Positions 26,068-34,493 of a DNA stretch of 64,000 bases are shown here, one piece after another. Origin of the DNA: JABDQW01 sp942492025. GTDB lineage: Bacteria; Pseudomonadota; Gammaproteobacteria; SZUA-229. The stretch lies in assembly GCA_942492025.1 (NCBI GenBank), contig CALODJ010000001.1, forward strand, positions 124,001 to 188,000, given 5' to 3'. Within the stretch, counting starts at the first letter, position 1; each line of letters starts with the position of its first letter. The notes beneath the pieces were generated by a model. That model saw only the letters and a program-made list of their open reading frames with translations, was not told the origin of the DNA and ran no database searches. The position numbers and the translations under genes were made by a program.

Positions 26068-26748
26068 CTAGTTTTGTTGCTGAAGTTGTTGTGATTGGAT
26101 ACCGCCGGCGACAAAGATGAGCGCCAGCATGCCGAAAATGTAGGCTTGCACCAGGGCCTCGATGATGTGCAGCATCAGGATCGGCACGGGTGCCAGGAAA
26201 CCGGCCACCAGCAGGATCAGCAGGGCCGCCATCTCAAGGCTCATCATATTGCCGAACAGTCGCACGGCCAGTGCGACAGTGCGCGTGACCTCGCTGATAA
26301 GATGAAACGGCAGCAGGATCGGACTTGGCATCAGGTAATGGTGCAGATACCGCCTCAGGCCCTGGATGCGAATACCGAACCAGTGCGTTGACAGGAATAC
26401 CAGTATGGCCAATGCGGCGGTGGCGGACAGGTCGCGCGTGGGTGCATGCACGCCCGGGATCAGTCCACTGAGATTGGCGATGACCAGGAAAATCCATAGA
26501 CTGCCGACAAAGGGCAGTATGCGCAGGCTATATTGGGGCGCGACTTCGGCAATGGCTTCCTCAATGGAAGAGACGATGCCTTCAATCGCTGTCTGCAGTG
26601 GCCCGGGCTCGATACGCAGTCGGCGTGACATCAGCCAGGCAAGCAACCAGATGACAGCCATGATCAGCCAAGTGGTCACCACGGTGTTGGTAATTATGAT
26701 GGGGCCCAGTTCGAAGACGGGCTCGATCATGACATTGTCTGTTTCCAT
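26068..26748 (-). CDS. atpB: N-ATPase a subunit
   Basis: A 226-residue membrane protein of the a-subunit family, with about five helices. The essential arginine lies in TRTVALAVRLFGNMMS, the conserved SLRLFGN-like segment, and faces the c ring. FHLISEVTRT upstream and HIIEALVQAYIFGMLALIF in the last helix are also typical. It forms the ion half-channels. The start at 26748 lies 21 bases after the atpQ stop (26770), leaving no room for an atpR gene between them. Confidence 0.92.
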   Translation of the reverse strand: METDNVMIEPVFELGPIIITNTVVTTWLIMAVIWLLAWLMSRRLRIEPGPLQTAIEGIVSSIEEAIAEVAPQYSLRILPFVGSLWIFLVIANLSGLIPGVHAPTRDLSATAALAILVFLSTHWFGIRIQGLRRYLHHYLMPSPILLPFHLISEVTRTVALAVRLFGNMMSLEMAALLILLVAGFLAPVPILMLHIIEALVQAYIFGMLALIFVAGGIQSQQLQQQN

Positions 26749-26769
26749 CGCCTTATGCTTTAATAATCC

Positions 26770-27039
26770 TTAATCTTTTATGAACAAGTATACGTTAACC
26801 GCACCAACGAACACGCCCAACAGAATCAGGCTTACTGTCCAGCGGATCGAGTAACCGGTCATTTGACTATCCAGCCAGTTGCCGAGATACGCACCACCAA
26901 TCACTGGCAGCACCAACAGCAGGCCGAGCGTGCCGATATAGACCGTCTGGCCGATCAGGGTGGGTCGCTCACGCTCGGCTTTTTTCATGCGCCGTGCCTG
27001 GCGCTCGACCTGTTTTCTCAGCTCATCCGCTTGCGGCAT
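26770..27039 (-). CDS. atpQ: N-ATPase accessory membrane protein AtpQ (AtpI-like)
   Basis: An 89-residue protein with a basic N-terminal tail (RKQVERQARRMKKAERE) and two helices, VYIGTLGLLLVLPVIGGAYL and RWTVSLILLGVFVGAVNVYL. The GGAYLGNWLD block is the AtpI-like signature. AtpI relatives aid c-ring assembly and ion supply. The usual next gene, atpR, is absent. Just upstream, the MITE-like copy C ends 12 bases before the ATG; its last bases with the next few form TAGGTGA, the likely ribosome binding site, so translation of atpQ may depend on the insertion. Confidence 0.85.
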   Translation of the reverse strand: MPQADELRKQVERQARRMKKAERERPTLIGQTVYIGTLGLLLVLPVIGGAYLGNWLDSQMTGYSIRWTVSLILLGVFVGAVNVYLFIKD

Positions 27040-27051
27040 AACGCATTCACC

Positions 27052-27192
27052 TAGCCCGCATTTCTCGCCAGGATCGCGGAACCGCGATAGGCAGGCTTGT
27101 ATAACACACTGTATTTTGGGTCATCCTGGCTTTACTCCAAATAACCAAAGCCATATCAGTTTTCCACGCCGCCTGGCGAGAAATGCGCGCTA
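27052..27192. mobile_element. MITE-like element, 141-bp form, copy C, inside the ATPase operon
   Basis: Starts TAGCCCGCATTTCTCGCCAG and ends CGCCTGGCGAGAAATGCGCG plus CTA. Compensating changes in both ends (TCGCC and GGCGA in place of TCACC and GGTGA) keep the termini complementary. It sits between atpC and atpQ; the last residues and stop codon of atpC are inside it, and its other end abuts the atpQ ribosome binding site. Transcribed RNA would fold into a hairpin in the operon mRNA. Confidence 0.85.
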
Positions 27193-27590
27193 GCATCCTT
27201 GCGGCCCAAGTCCCACAGGCGCTTGAGGATTTCTTCTTCCATCTGGTGCAGGCTTTCCTTCATGGTGTTCAGCTTTTCCTCCTCGGCGAGCAATTGGTGC
27301 TGCAGGGCCTGGCTGATGCGCATGTAGTCATCATCCAGCAGATAACGGCGTGTGCTCAGTGTTAGCAGGTTATCATGGAAATACAATACCGCACCGGGCA
27401 GCGCCAGGTACTTCCAGGCACCCTCGCCGATACGAAAACGCGCCAGTCCAATGATCAGCGAAGTCATGATGCGTGCGTGGTCCGCGAGAATCCCGAAGCT
27501 GCCTGAAGCGTCCTCGCCGACAAAGGCGGTCACATGGGTAATCTCCTCCGATCGGGTCGCGTCTTGCAGCTTCAGAGTAAAGGCCTTCAT
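27156..27590 (-). CDS. atpC: N-ATPase epsilon subunit, C-terminus written by a MITE-like element
   Basis: A 144-residue epsilon subunit. ATG 27590 overlaps the beta stop (ATGA). An N-terminal beta sandwich (VTAFVGEDASGSFGILADHARIMTSL) resembles the conserved GxxGILxxH segment, and a C-terminal helical part (LLDDDYMRISQALQHQLLAEEEKL) follows. The last 12 or so residues, SAHFSPGGVEN and the preceding Ala, together with the TGA stop, are read from the repeat at 27052-27192, so the native end was lost or extended. Epsilon couples the rotor to F1 and can inhibit ATP hydrolysis. Confidence 0.88.
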   Translation of the reverse strand: MKAFTLKLQDATRSEEITHVTAFVGEDASGSFGILADHARIMTSLIIGLARFRIGEGAWKYLALPGAVLYFHDNLLTLSTRRYLLDDDYMRISQALQHQLLAEEEKLNTMKESLHQMEEEILKRLWDLGRKDASAHFSPGGVEN

Positions 27591-29005
27591 GATGCCATGT
27601 CAGCCATGGTGCCGCGCATATAACACTGGTCTTCCGGAACTTCATCGTAGCTTCCCTTCAGAAAGGCTTCGCAGTCGGCCAGTGTTTGCTGAAACGGGAC
27701 AGTGGCACCCTCTATACCGGTATGCGCGGCCGTTGCCCAGAATGGTTGGGTAAGATAGCGCTGCAGCTTGCGCGCGCGCCTAACGATTTTTCGATCCCTG
27801 GTGGACAGCTCCTCAATCCCCAGCATGGTTATAATGTCCTCCAGTTCCTGGTAACGCGCCAGATGTTCACGCACGCCTTCCGCAATGTCGTAGTGTCGCG
27901 GCCCCAGCGTGCGCCGATCCATCAGGCGGCTGCTCGATTGCAAGGGATCGACCGCCGGGTAGATTCCCTTTCCCGCCTGTGCGCGGGACAGGATCACGGT
28001 GGTATCGAGATGACTAAGGATGGCGCTGACCGCGGGGTCCGTCATGTCGTCCGCCGGCACGTAGACCGCTTGCACCGAGGTGATGGCGCCCTGGCGGGTG
28101 GAGAGGATACGATCCTGCATTTCCGCGACCTCGGTGGTGAGGGTGGGCTGATAACCGACAGTGGCGGGCATACGGCCGAGAAGGCTGGACACTTCACTGC
28201 CTGCCTGTACGAAGCGAAAGATGTTGTCCATCACAAACAACACCTCTTTCTGCAGGGTGTCGCGCAGATACTCGGCATAGGTGAGTGCCGAGAGCCCGAC
28301 GCGAAAGCGTACCCCGGGCGACTCATCCATTTGCCCGAACACCATGAGTGTTTGCGGGAGTACACCGGCCCGGCGGATTTCATGCCAGAGTTCATGGCCC
28401 TCACGGATGCGTTCGCCGACCCCGGCGAAGACCGACACGCCCTTATGCAGAGTAGCCACCGCATGCATGAATTCCATAATCAACACAGTCTTGCCTACAC
28501 CGGCACCGCCGAACAGCCCCGTTTTACCCCCCTTGACGAAGGGACACAGCAAGTCGATGACCTTGATGCCGGTCTGCAGCACTTCGCCGACGCCTACCGA
28601 TTCGTGAATCGGAGCCAGCCGGCTATGGACGTTGCGGAATTCAACCGCGGGCAATGCATCGCCACCGTCCAGTGGCTCACCGAAGATATTCAACAACCGT
28701 CCCAGGCAGGCGGGTGTTACCGGGATATGCAGCGGTGCGCCGGTATCATAAATCGTCATGCCCCGGTGCAGGCCGGTACTACGGTGCAGCGTGACGGCGC
28801 GTAGATGGCGTTCATCGAGGTGTTGATGGACCTCGAACAGGTAGGCTTCATGATCAAGGTCGGCACGCAAGGCCTGGTGCAAAGGGGGCAGCGTATCGCA
28901 GGCAATCACCACAACAGGACCGTGAACCTCGGTGATGACACCGATGGCTCGTAGTTCATTTTCGCTTTTGCTTTCGACTGTTGATAGGTCGGACATGGCT
29001 CTCAT
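27587..29005 (-). CDS. atpD: N-ATPase beta subunit (catalytic)
   Basis: A 472-residue catalytic subunit and first gene of the operon. Walker A is GGAGVGKT at 166-173 and the catalytic glutamate is E198 in GERIREG (usual GERTREG). SVQAVYVPADDMTDPA is the classic beta segment. The DELSEED loop has changed to IEELSTRD. The start is ATG 29005 or ATG 28996; neither has a strong ribosome binding site. N-ATPases use or build a sodium or proton gradient and are usually a second ATPase next to a normal F-type one elsewhere in the genome. Operon order here: D-C-Q-B-E-F-A-G. Confidence 0.93.
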   Translation of the reverse strand: MRAMSDLSTVESKSENELRAIGVITEVHGPVVVIACDTLPPLHQALRADLDHEAYLFEVHQHLDERHLRAVTLHRSTGLHRGMTIYDTGAPLHIPVTPACLGRLLNIFGEPLDGGDALPAVEFRNVHSRLAPIHESVGVGEVLQTGIKVIDLLCPFVKGGKTGLFGGAGVGKTVLIMEFMHAVATLHKGVSVFAGVGERIREGHELWHEIRRAGVLPQTLMVFGQMDESPGVRFRVGLSALTYAEYLRDTLQKEVLFVMDNIFRFVQAGSEVSSLLGRMPATVGYQPTLTTEVAEMQDRILSTRQGAITSVQAVYVPADDMTDPAVSAILSHLDTTVILSRAQAGKGIYPAVDPLQSSSRLMDRRTLGPRHYDIAEGVREHLARYQELEDIITMLGIEELSTRDRKIVRRARKLQRYLTQPFWATAAHTGIEGATVPFQQTLADCEAFLKGSYDEVPEDQCYMRGTMADMAS

Positions 29006-29487
29006 GCAGGGAAAATTATATCTGCTTATGCCTTAAGATACCGTATATGGGCCAGGTATGGGAATGGGATGGTATATATTGTAAAGGTAAGACATATTGC
29101 CGAGAACCTCACACCAGAAAGGCCAGTTTTGGATTTTAAGAATGTAAACTGTAAAGTCTGACCGTATGCCGTAATCCTCCCGTACGCCAGCGCCAGTCCG
29201 AGTCCAAATTCCACGCTGTCAACTACAAATGATAACTGACCCACTTGTCGAGAAAACGACAACTTACACATGTGCTTTCTAGTGAATGGGTGAATGCGTT
29301 GCGGGGTTGCTTTCGTTGAAAAAGGATGCTATTGATTATTAAAGTATAATACTGCGCCCAAGATCAGCGTAAAGGAGTCTCTTCAATGCCGTTAGTCGGT
29401 TTGTACTTCGAGTAACAGGGTGGTTTTGTTCCTTTTGCCCTGTGACGTTACCTAGACACGACAGTATCCGCGAAAACGGAAACAACG
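29006..29487. other. Divergent promoter region of the N-ATPase operon and the Na/Pi gene
   Basis: About 480 bases between two divergent transcription units. No gene with support; the 81-codon frame on the minus strand has no features. Promoters for both units should lie here, but I could not name one with confidence. Confidence 0.4.
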
Positions 29488-31278
29488 TTGCGTAAGATCC
29501 TGTTACCCGCCATCTTTGTCATCCTGTCCTGGGGATTTTGGATTAGTCCCGATTTCAAAGTCATCGCAGCCGGTGTTTCCATCTTTCTGTTCGGCATGCT
29601 GTCGCTGGAAGAGGGATTTCAGGCATTCGCAGGTGGCACCCTGGAACGGATACTCAAGAACACGACCAACACGCTCTGGAAGAGCCTCGGTTTTGGCATT
29701 GTCAGTACGACCCTGATGCAGTCCAGCTCGCTGGTCTCGGTCATTTCGATCACCTTCCTCAGCGCCGGGCTGATCGACCTCGCAGCCGGGATCGGGATCA
29801 TCTTCGGTGCGAATATTGGTACCACTACCGGTGCCTGGCTGGTCGCCGGGTTCGGTCTGAAGGTCAAGATATCAGCCTACGCGATGCCAATGCTGGTGTT
29901 CGGCGTCCTATTGTTGTTCCAGCAATCCAAGAACCTGAAGGGCATGGGTTATATCCTGATCGGCCTCGGCTTTCTTTTTCTCGGTATCCACTATATGAAA
30001 GAGGGTTTCGAGGCATTCAAAGACAGCTTTGATCTAGCCAAGTTTGCCGTCACCGGCTATCCCGGCTTGTTCCTGTTTGCTGGCATTGGTGTAGCGGCAA
30101 CGGTGGTGATGCAGTCCAGTCATGCTACTCTGGTACTGACCATCACAGCGCTTGCTGCTGGACAAGTTACCTACGAAAACGCGCTCGCGCTCGCCATCGG
30201 CGCTAACGTTGGCACCACCATTACCGCCATCATCGGATCGATGAGCGCGAACGAACAGGGTAAGCGGCTGGCTGCGGCGCACCTGATCTTCAACCTGGTG
30301 ACTGGCCTGATTGCGATTGTGTTTATTTATCAGATGATGGCGTCGGTGGAATGGATAAGCGCCCGTACCGGTATCGCCGAAGATGATTACACCCTGAAAC
30401 TCGCTGTGTTCCATACCCTGTTCAACACCATCGGCGTGCTGGTCATGCTGCCATTGATCGGTCAATTGGTCAGCCTGCTGGAGTCCCTGTTCAAACCAAA
30501 GACATTCCTTGTCAGTCAACCGAAATACCTGACTGACTCCGCTATCAAGTACCCGGATACCGCGCTGGAGGCAATTCGGCAGGAGACTCTGCGTGTCTGG
30601 GATCATACTATCGACGTCCTGGCCGGCGTGTTCGGCTTTGAGCGCGAACAGATCTGCTCCGACACTGACCTTGCAGCCATCGCTCAGTCCCAGCACACAC
30701 TGCCTGATTTCGACGTGGACGCGGCGTACCAACAACGGGTAAAGCCATTGTACAGTGCCATTATCACCTTCATCATCCATGCCGGATTTACGTGGGAGGA
30801 GGAGCAGTCCGGGTCTATCCACTGGCTGCGCCAGAGCAACCAGAACATGATCGCTGCGATCAAAGCGGCCAAACATTTACGCAAGAATCTTGCGGCCGCT
30901 GCGGCATCGACAGAGGAGGAGCAACGTGCAATTTACAACAATATGCGCGTGCAATTGTCGCTGCTGATCCGAGAGCTGGAGCAAATTCGATTGGAGTCCG
31001 CAGAGGAGTTTTCGGTAATGTCGCTGGATCACCTGCATCTGGCCTTGCATGAGCACTGCGATATTTTCAACGCGCGCATCGCAAAAGCGATAGGCGAAGG
31101 CAAGATGGCCGGCGAGGTAGGGGCCTCGCTGCTGAATGATTCCAATTACGGGCAGGAGATCTTCCGCAATCTTGTCGCGGTGGGCGAAACTCTGTTTATA
31201 AGACACGGGCGCTCCCTCAGCGACGCTGAACGTGAAGTACTGTTGACCGAAGACGAACTGAGCGAACTCAGAAGCTGA
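29488..31278 (+). CDS. Na+/phosphate cotransporter family protein
   Basis: A 596-residue protein of the NptA/PNaS family with a PhoU-like C-terminal part. Two inverted membrane repeats each carry the QSS motif: MQSSSLVSVISI (about 73-84) and MQSSHATLVLTI (about 210-221). Each is followed by a GANIGTT/GANVGTT segment. The last 220 residues are helical and soluble. The start is TTG 29488 giving MRKILLPAIF. Relatives import phosphate with sodium; being divergent from a possible sodium ATPase, the two could share an ion cycle. That link is inference. Confidence 0.88.
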   Translation: MRKILLPAIFVILSWGFWISPDFKVIAAGVSIFLFGMLSLEEGFQAFAGGTLERILKNTTNTLWKSLGFGIVSTTLMQSSSLVSVISITFLSAGLIDLAAGIGIIFGANIGTTTGAWLVAGFGLKVKISAYAMPMLVFGVLLLFQQSKNLKGMGYILIGLGFLFLGIHYMKEGFEAFKDSFDLAKFAVTGYPGLFLFAGIGVAATVVMQSSHATLVLTITALAAGQVTYENALALAIGANVGTTITAIIGSMSANEQGKRLAAAHLIFNLVTGLIAIVFIYQMMASVEWISARTGIAEDDYTLKLAVFHTLFNTIGVLVMLPLIGQLVSLLESLFKPKTFLVSQPKYLTDSAIKYPDTALEAIRQETLRVWDHTIDVLAGVFGFEREQICSDTDLAAIAQSQHTLPDFDVDAAYQQRVKPLYSAIITFIIHAGFTWEEEQSGSIHWLRQSNQNMIAAIKAAKHLRKNLAAAAASTEEEQRAIYNNMRVQLSLLIRELEQIRLESAEEFSVMSLDHLHLALHEHCDIFNARIAKAIGEGKMAGEVGASLLNDSNYGQEIFRNLVAVGETLFIRHGRSLSDAEREVLLTEDELSELRS

Positions 31279-31334
31279 AGTATCGGCCAGGGAAAGAATA
31301 TATAATCCAGTAACACCAATCCGGACATGCACAC

Positions 31335-31577
31335 ATGCCAGAGAAAAAACTCCTTGCTCGCCTGAGAGCCTACCTTAACCTCAGCGCTAAACGCCGCAAG
31401 AAAAAGGCGGATGAGCTAAAAGCGGTCATTGCAAAAATCAAGAAAAAGGAAAAGGCACTGGCCGCTGAAATCCGCAACGCAGAAAAGGGAAAGAATTGCG
31501 AAGTACTTAAAACGCGCTACCGGATACTCCATGCCCAGCGTAAGAAAGGCCTGAAGGCGCTGAAAAAAATCATGTAG
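31335..31577 (+). CDS. Small Lys/Arg-rich helical protein
   Basis: An 80-residue, very basic protein (ARLRAYLNLSAKRRKKKADE, then IAKIKKKEKALAAEIRNAEK) predicted to form one or two helices. ATG 31335 is 56 bases after the cotransporter stop, so it may be co-transcribed with it. Lysine spacing suggests a coiled coil or nucleic-acid contact, but no named family is recognised. Confidence 0.55.
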   Translation: MPEKKLLARLRAYLNLSAKRRKKKADELKAVIAKIKKKEKALAAEIRNAEKGKNCEVLKTRYRILHAQRKKGLKALKKIM

Positions 31578-31747
31578 AGAGTTAATAAAAAGCTAATTCG
31601 CATAGCTAAACCGGTTCGTTAGACTGGATCCCATAAATTAAATTGCCCGGTGACATCGTCCTCACGGGTGTCTTCGCGGGCGATCGGCTCATTGAGGCAG
31701 CGCATGATCCAGCTGATCGAAACCAGGCGTTGATGCCATGTGGCAAT

Positions 31748-32060
31748 TAGCCCGCATTTCTCACCAGGCGGCGTTGAATACTGACAAGGCATTGGTTTTT
31801 TGGAGTGAAGCTTGGATGATTAGAGATACAGTGTGTTATTCAAGCATGCCTATCACGGTACAGGCTGGCCTTGGTTTGCATGAGATCGTAGGGTGCGCTG
31901 TGCGCACCGTGAATCTTCAGTGTGCTGGGCTGTTTCGGTGCGCACGGCGCACCCTACGGTCGCTTCGCCCAAGCTATTGCTACGCTTTTCGCTGCAGAGC
32001 GGCGCTTTCGAACACGAATCCTGCGCCTGCTCCCGTGATCCTGGTGAGAAATGTGGGCGA
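31748..32060. mobile_element. MITE-like element, long form, copy D (inverted relative to copy A)
   Basis: Starts TAGCCCGCATTTCTCACCAG and ends CCTGGTGAGAAATGTGGGCG. At 313 bp, its interior is copy A read on the other strand: CACCAGGCGGCGTTGAATAC at the left matches the right end of the others, and the TAGGGTGCGC palindrome is at 31887-31958. No transposase. With copy A it brackets 12.3 kb that includes the LOG gene, corA, the N-ATPase operon and the Na/Pi gene. Confidence 0.8.
31887..31958. repeat. Nested GCGCACC palindrome, second copy
   Basis: A 72-bp inverted repeat, reverse-complementary to that at 19249-19320 with few differences. It lies in the middle of copy D. Confidence 0.75.
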
Positions 32061-32220
32061 GCTTGATCGCGTACTCCTATAAGACTTGCCATGGACAGAT
32101 GCGATGGATCAGCAGAGGGTCAGGCTCGTTGAATGATCATGAATTTCAACACATCAACAAGTCTGGCCCCGTCGATCCTGCACTGGGTGACCACGGTGAC
32201 CGTCTACCTGCCGGCAACGG

Positions 32221-33513
32221 TCACTTTGTAGTCTTGTGCGTTGCCCGCATGGTTCGTGCAAGCTCTTTGATTTCTCCCAGATCTTTGGTCATCATATTCC
32301 AGCCATACCAGTAGGCGTAATCTGGATTGACATGGAAGAACGCCTGATAGGCGCGCATGCGGTGCTTCATGTACATCTGGGCCAGTACCTGATCGATATA
32401 CGAAAACCCGTCGAGGTTCTCGTTCCAGTTGGCGCCGTTTGTATGCATGAAGGTGAGAAGGAATGGATAGTTGTGTGGGTATCCTTCGGGTTTCTTGATG
32501 ATGCCGTCCTTGTAAAGCGCCGCGACGGTCTCGATGGCTTCGGCCATCAACCGATCGGATTTCTGCAGAATGGCGTCGCCCATTTCCAGTTGCTCACGGG
32601 CATATTTTTCGGAGTGGCATCCGGAGCAGATTGCTATCATCTGGTTGCGCTCTTTCTCCCATGACGCCTGGTCGAGCTTCGCCATTTTGACAGCTTTAAC
32701 AGCATCGAGGATGGCCGTGGGCTCACCGGTTTCCGGATCGAGCACGCCCAGGGCTTTGAGGACAGTGACACGATCTGCGGCAGCCTGCTTGTCTTCTGGC
32801 AGGGGAAGCCTTACACCCAGGAAGCCCCAGGCAGTGTGGACTTCGTGGTTGCCGTCTGGCATGTGGCAATGCTGACAGGTGGGGGCCGCAGCGCCCTCGG
32901 GCAGGTCGCCTTCCTGCTTGGCGAAGTAACGCGCACCATGCTTGGAGCTCGACCACATCTCCCACTGGGGATGGTCGTAGCCCATGTGGCATTGCTGGCA
33001 CGCCCGGGGGTTCTGCGCTTCTTTCTTGGCGAAGGTGTGCCGGGTATGGCATTCATCGCAGGAATTATTCTGATATCGGTAGCCTTTGGCCCGCAGCTCT
33101 TTTTTCTGCTCTTCGGTCTTTATTCCCATGTTGTGACAGCCGCCGCAGCCGCGTCCGCCTTCGATCAGCTCATCCGGCGCCATGTGCGTTGCAGGTATAG
33201 CGTTTAGGGCTGTCCAGCCGTAATTGTGTTTGCCCGCAGTGAATTGAGTGTATTGCGGTTCGTGACATTCCTTACAGATCTGCTCGTCCGGTAGTTCGGC
33301 GAGGGCGTGATCATCGGCGTTCTTGTGCTTATCGCCGTGGCAGGTCTTGCAGCTTATCTCGCCGGTCTCCGCATGCTTGCTTGCCAGAAAATCGGCAACC
33401 TGCCCGGGGGAGATTTTGCTGTGGCAATCAATGCAGTCGTCATTCTCCGCAGCCAGTGTGGGCAAGCTCAGCATGCACAGTGCTATGCCTGCGAGGAGAT
33501 AGATTTTCATCAT
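32221..33513 (-). CDS. Octaheme c-type cytochrome, hydroxylamine oxidoreductase family
   Basis: A 430-residue periplasmic protein with a signal peptide (IYLLAGIALCMLSLPTLAAE) and eight CxxCH heme sites at about 27, 55, 80, 123, 152, 172, 213 and 296. The C-terminal part (YAYWYGWNMMTKDLGEIKEL) matches the HAO family. HAO proper oxidises hydroxylamine using a Tyr-crosslinked P460 heme; related reductive forms lack that Tyr and reduce nitrite or hydroxylamine. I cannot assign the crosslinking Tyr by eye. It has a strong ribosome binding site (GGAGGAAAAAG) and no HaoB, c554 or cM552 partner nearby. Confidence 0.88.
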   Translation of the reverse strand: MMKIYLLAGIALCMLSLPTLAAENDDCIDCHSKISPGQVADFLASKHAETGEISCKTCHGDKHKNADDHALAELPDEQICKECHEPQYTQFTAGKHNYGWTALNAIPATHMAPDELIEGGRGCGGCHNMGIKTEEQKKELRAKGYRYQNNSCDECHTRHTFAKKEAQNPRACQQCHMGYDHPQWEMWSSSKHGARYFAKQEGDLPEGAAAPTCQHCHMPDGNHEVHTAWGFLGVRLPLPEDKQAAADRVTVLKALGVLDPETGEPTAILDAVKAVKMAKLDQASWEKERNQMIAICSGCHSEKYAREQLEMGDAILQKSDRLMAEAIETVAALYKDGIIKKPEGYPHNYPFLLTFMHTNGANWNENLDGFSYIDQVLAQMYMKHRMRAYQAFFHVNPDYAYWYGWNMMTKDLGEIKELARTMRATHKTTK

Positions 33514-34028
33514 TCTTTTTCCTCCATGTCGAATTGGTAGTGGAAGTTTGAAAAAAGCCCTTTTAATATTGGTTCACGTATTGGGGTCCATACTACACAC
33601 CGGACAACTCCATTGAAGCATGACAGACTCGGGCACTCTCGCTGAACTTGCATTAGGCACATACGCCTGCGCCTATCGCAAAAGACTAAATCAAGAAAAT
33701 CCAATTAGCTTTGACATAGGTCATGCGAGGGAAATTAAAAACCGGCGTACAAAATCAGCTATCAGCGGTTTCCAAGAAGTTAGACACCCGTTGGATAAGG
33801 GGGCGTTTTGATTGCATAACAGTCGGTTTTTGTTACAATTTCATGGCAGTGGCGTTGGGGGGTGTGCCTGGTTTCAGAAGTCTCGGAGTCGATTTGCATG
33901 GTGCGAAAAAAAGACAGGGTCACAGAGTAACGGTTTCTAATATAGGTGCATACCGCTCTCTGACCCGGTTTATTCTGTTAAGCTTTAGAGCCCCTAGATG
34001 ATCAGCTTTTTGTCCAATAGGAACCAGA
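33514..34028. other. Intergenic region, nothing recognised
   Basis: About 515 bases between divergent cytochrome and BLUF genes. The overlapping short frames have no support. Near 33915-33965 there is an imprecise pair of GACAGGGTCACAGAG and CTCTCTGACCCGG, possibly worn inverted-repeat ends. Confidence 0.4.
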
Positions 34029-34463
34029 ATGCATCTTATTGTTTACACAAGCGAGTACGTCGGCAGAAAAGAAGGTATCAATCCGGTTCTAGACGATATT
34101 GTCAGAACGTCGAAGATTAACAACCCGGAGCGTGGAATCACCGGCCTGCTGTTTTACCACAATCAACGCTTCATCCAGGTATTAGAAGGCGAAAGAGAAG
34201 CACTTGAAGAATTGATGTCGATATTGGAAAAAGATAATCGCCACAAGAATATTCAGCGAATACTTGACCAGCCAATCAAGAAGAGAGGCTTCATGGACTG
34301 GAACATGGATTCATGCAATCTTTCTGAAGATCAGGACATTGATCCGGAGGAGTTAATCCGTATAAGAGATGCTTATAAAAAGCACTTGCTTGTTGACTCA
34401 AAATTTCTGGTCGAATTTTATAAAGCAATGCTTGTTATGTCCGGTCAACGGGAGGCGGGCTGA
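34029..34463 (+). CDS. BLUF-domain blue-light sensor
   Basis: A 144-residue stand-alone BLUF photoreceptor that binds FAD. Diagnostic residues: Y6 in IVYTSEYVGR, the Asn pair N31/N32 in NNPERGITGLL, and Q50 in RFIQVLEG. The Tyr-Gln pair performs the light-driven hydrogen-bond switch. GFMDWNM near residues 91-97 holds the semi-conserved Trp/Met. After the domain there are about 40 helical residues and no output domain, so it must signal through a partner. A cupin gene begins 30 bases after its stop, probably on the same transcript. Confidence 0.92.
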   Translation: MHLIVYTSEYVGRKEGINPVLDDIVRTSKINNPERGITGLLFYHNQRFIQVLEGEREALEELMSILEKDNRHKNIQRILDQPIKKRGFMDWNMDSCNLSEDQDIDPEELIRIRDAYKKHLLVDSKFLVEFYKAMLVMSGQREAG

Positions 34464-34493
34464 AGCCTCGGTATGCTCTTTACCTTGGGTTAA

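Larger units (their letters stand above)
31578..32220. other. Intergenic region holding a large MITE-like element
   Basis: No gene. It contains copy D of the element (31748-32060) and, near the cytochrome stop codon, an 8-bp inverted repeat (GTGACCGT at 32196 and ACGGTCAC at 32217) without a T-run. Confidence 0.45.

Noticed and set aside
27686..28804. A 372-codon plus-strand frame across atpD
   Set aside because: It is a long shadow frame over the clearly identified beta subunit, with no domain of its own.
32196..32224. Inverted repeat GTGACCGT/ACGGTCAC at the cytochrome stop as a terminator
   Set aside because: The loop is long and no T-run follows on the minus strand.
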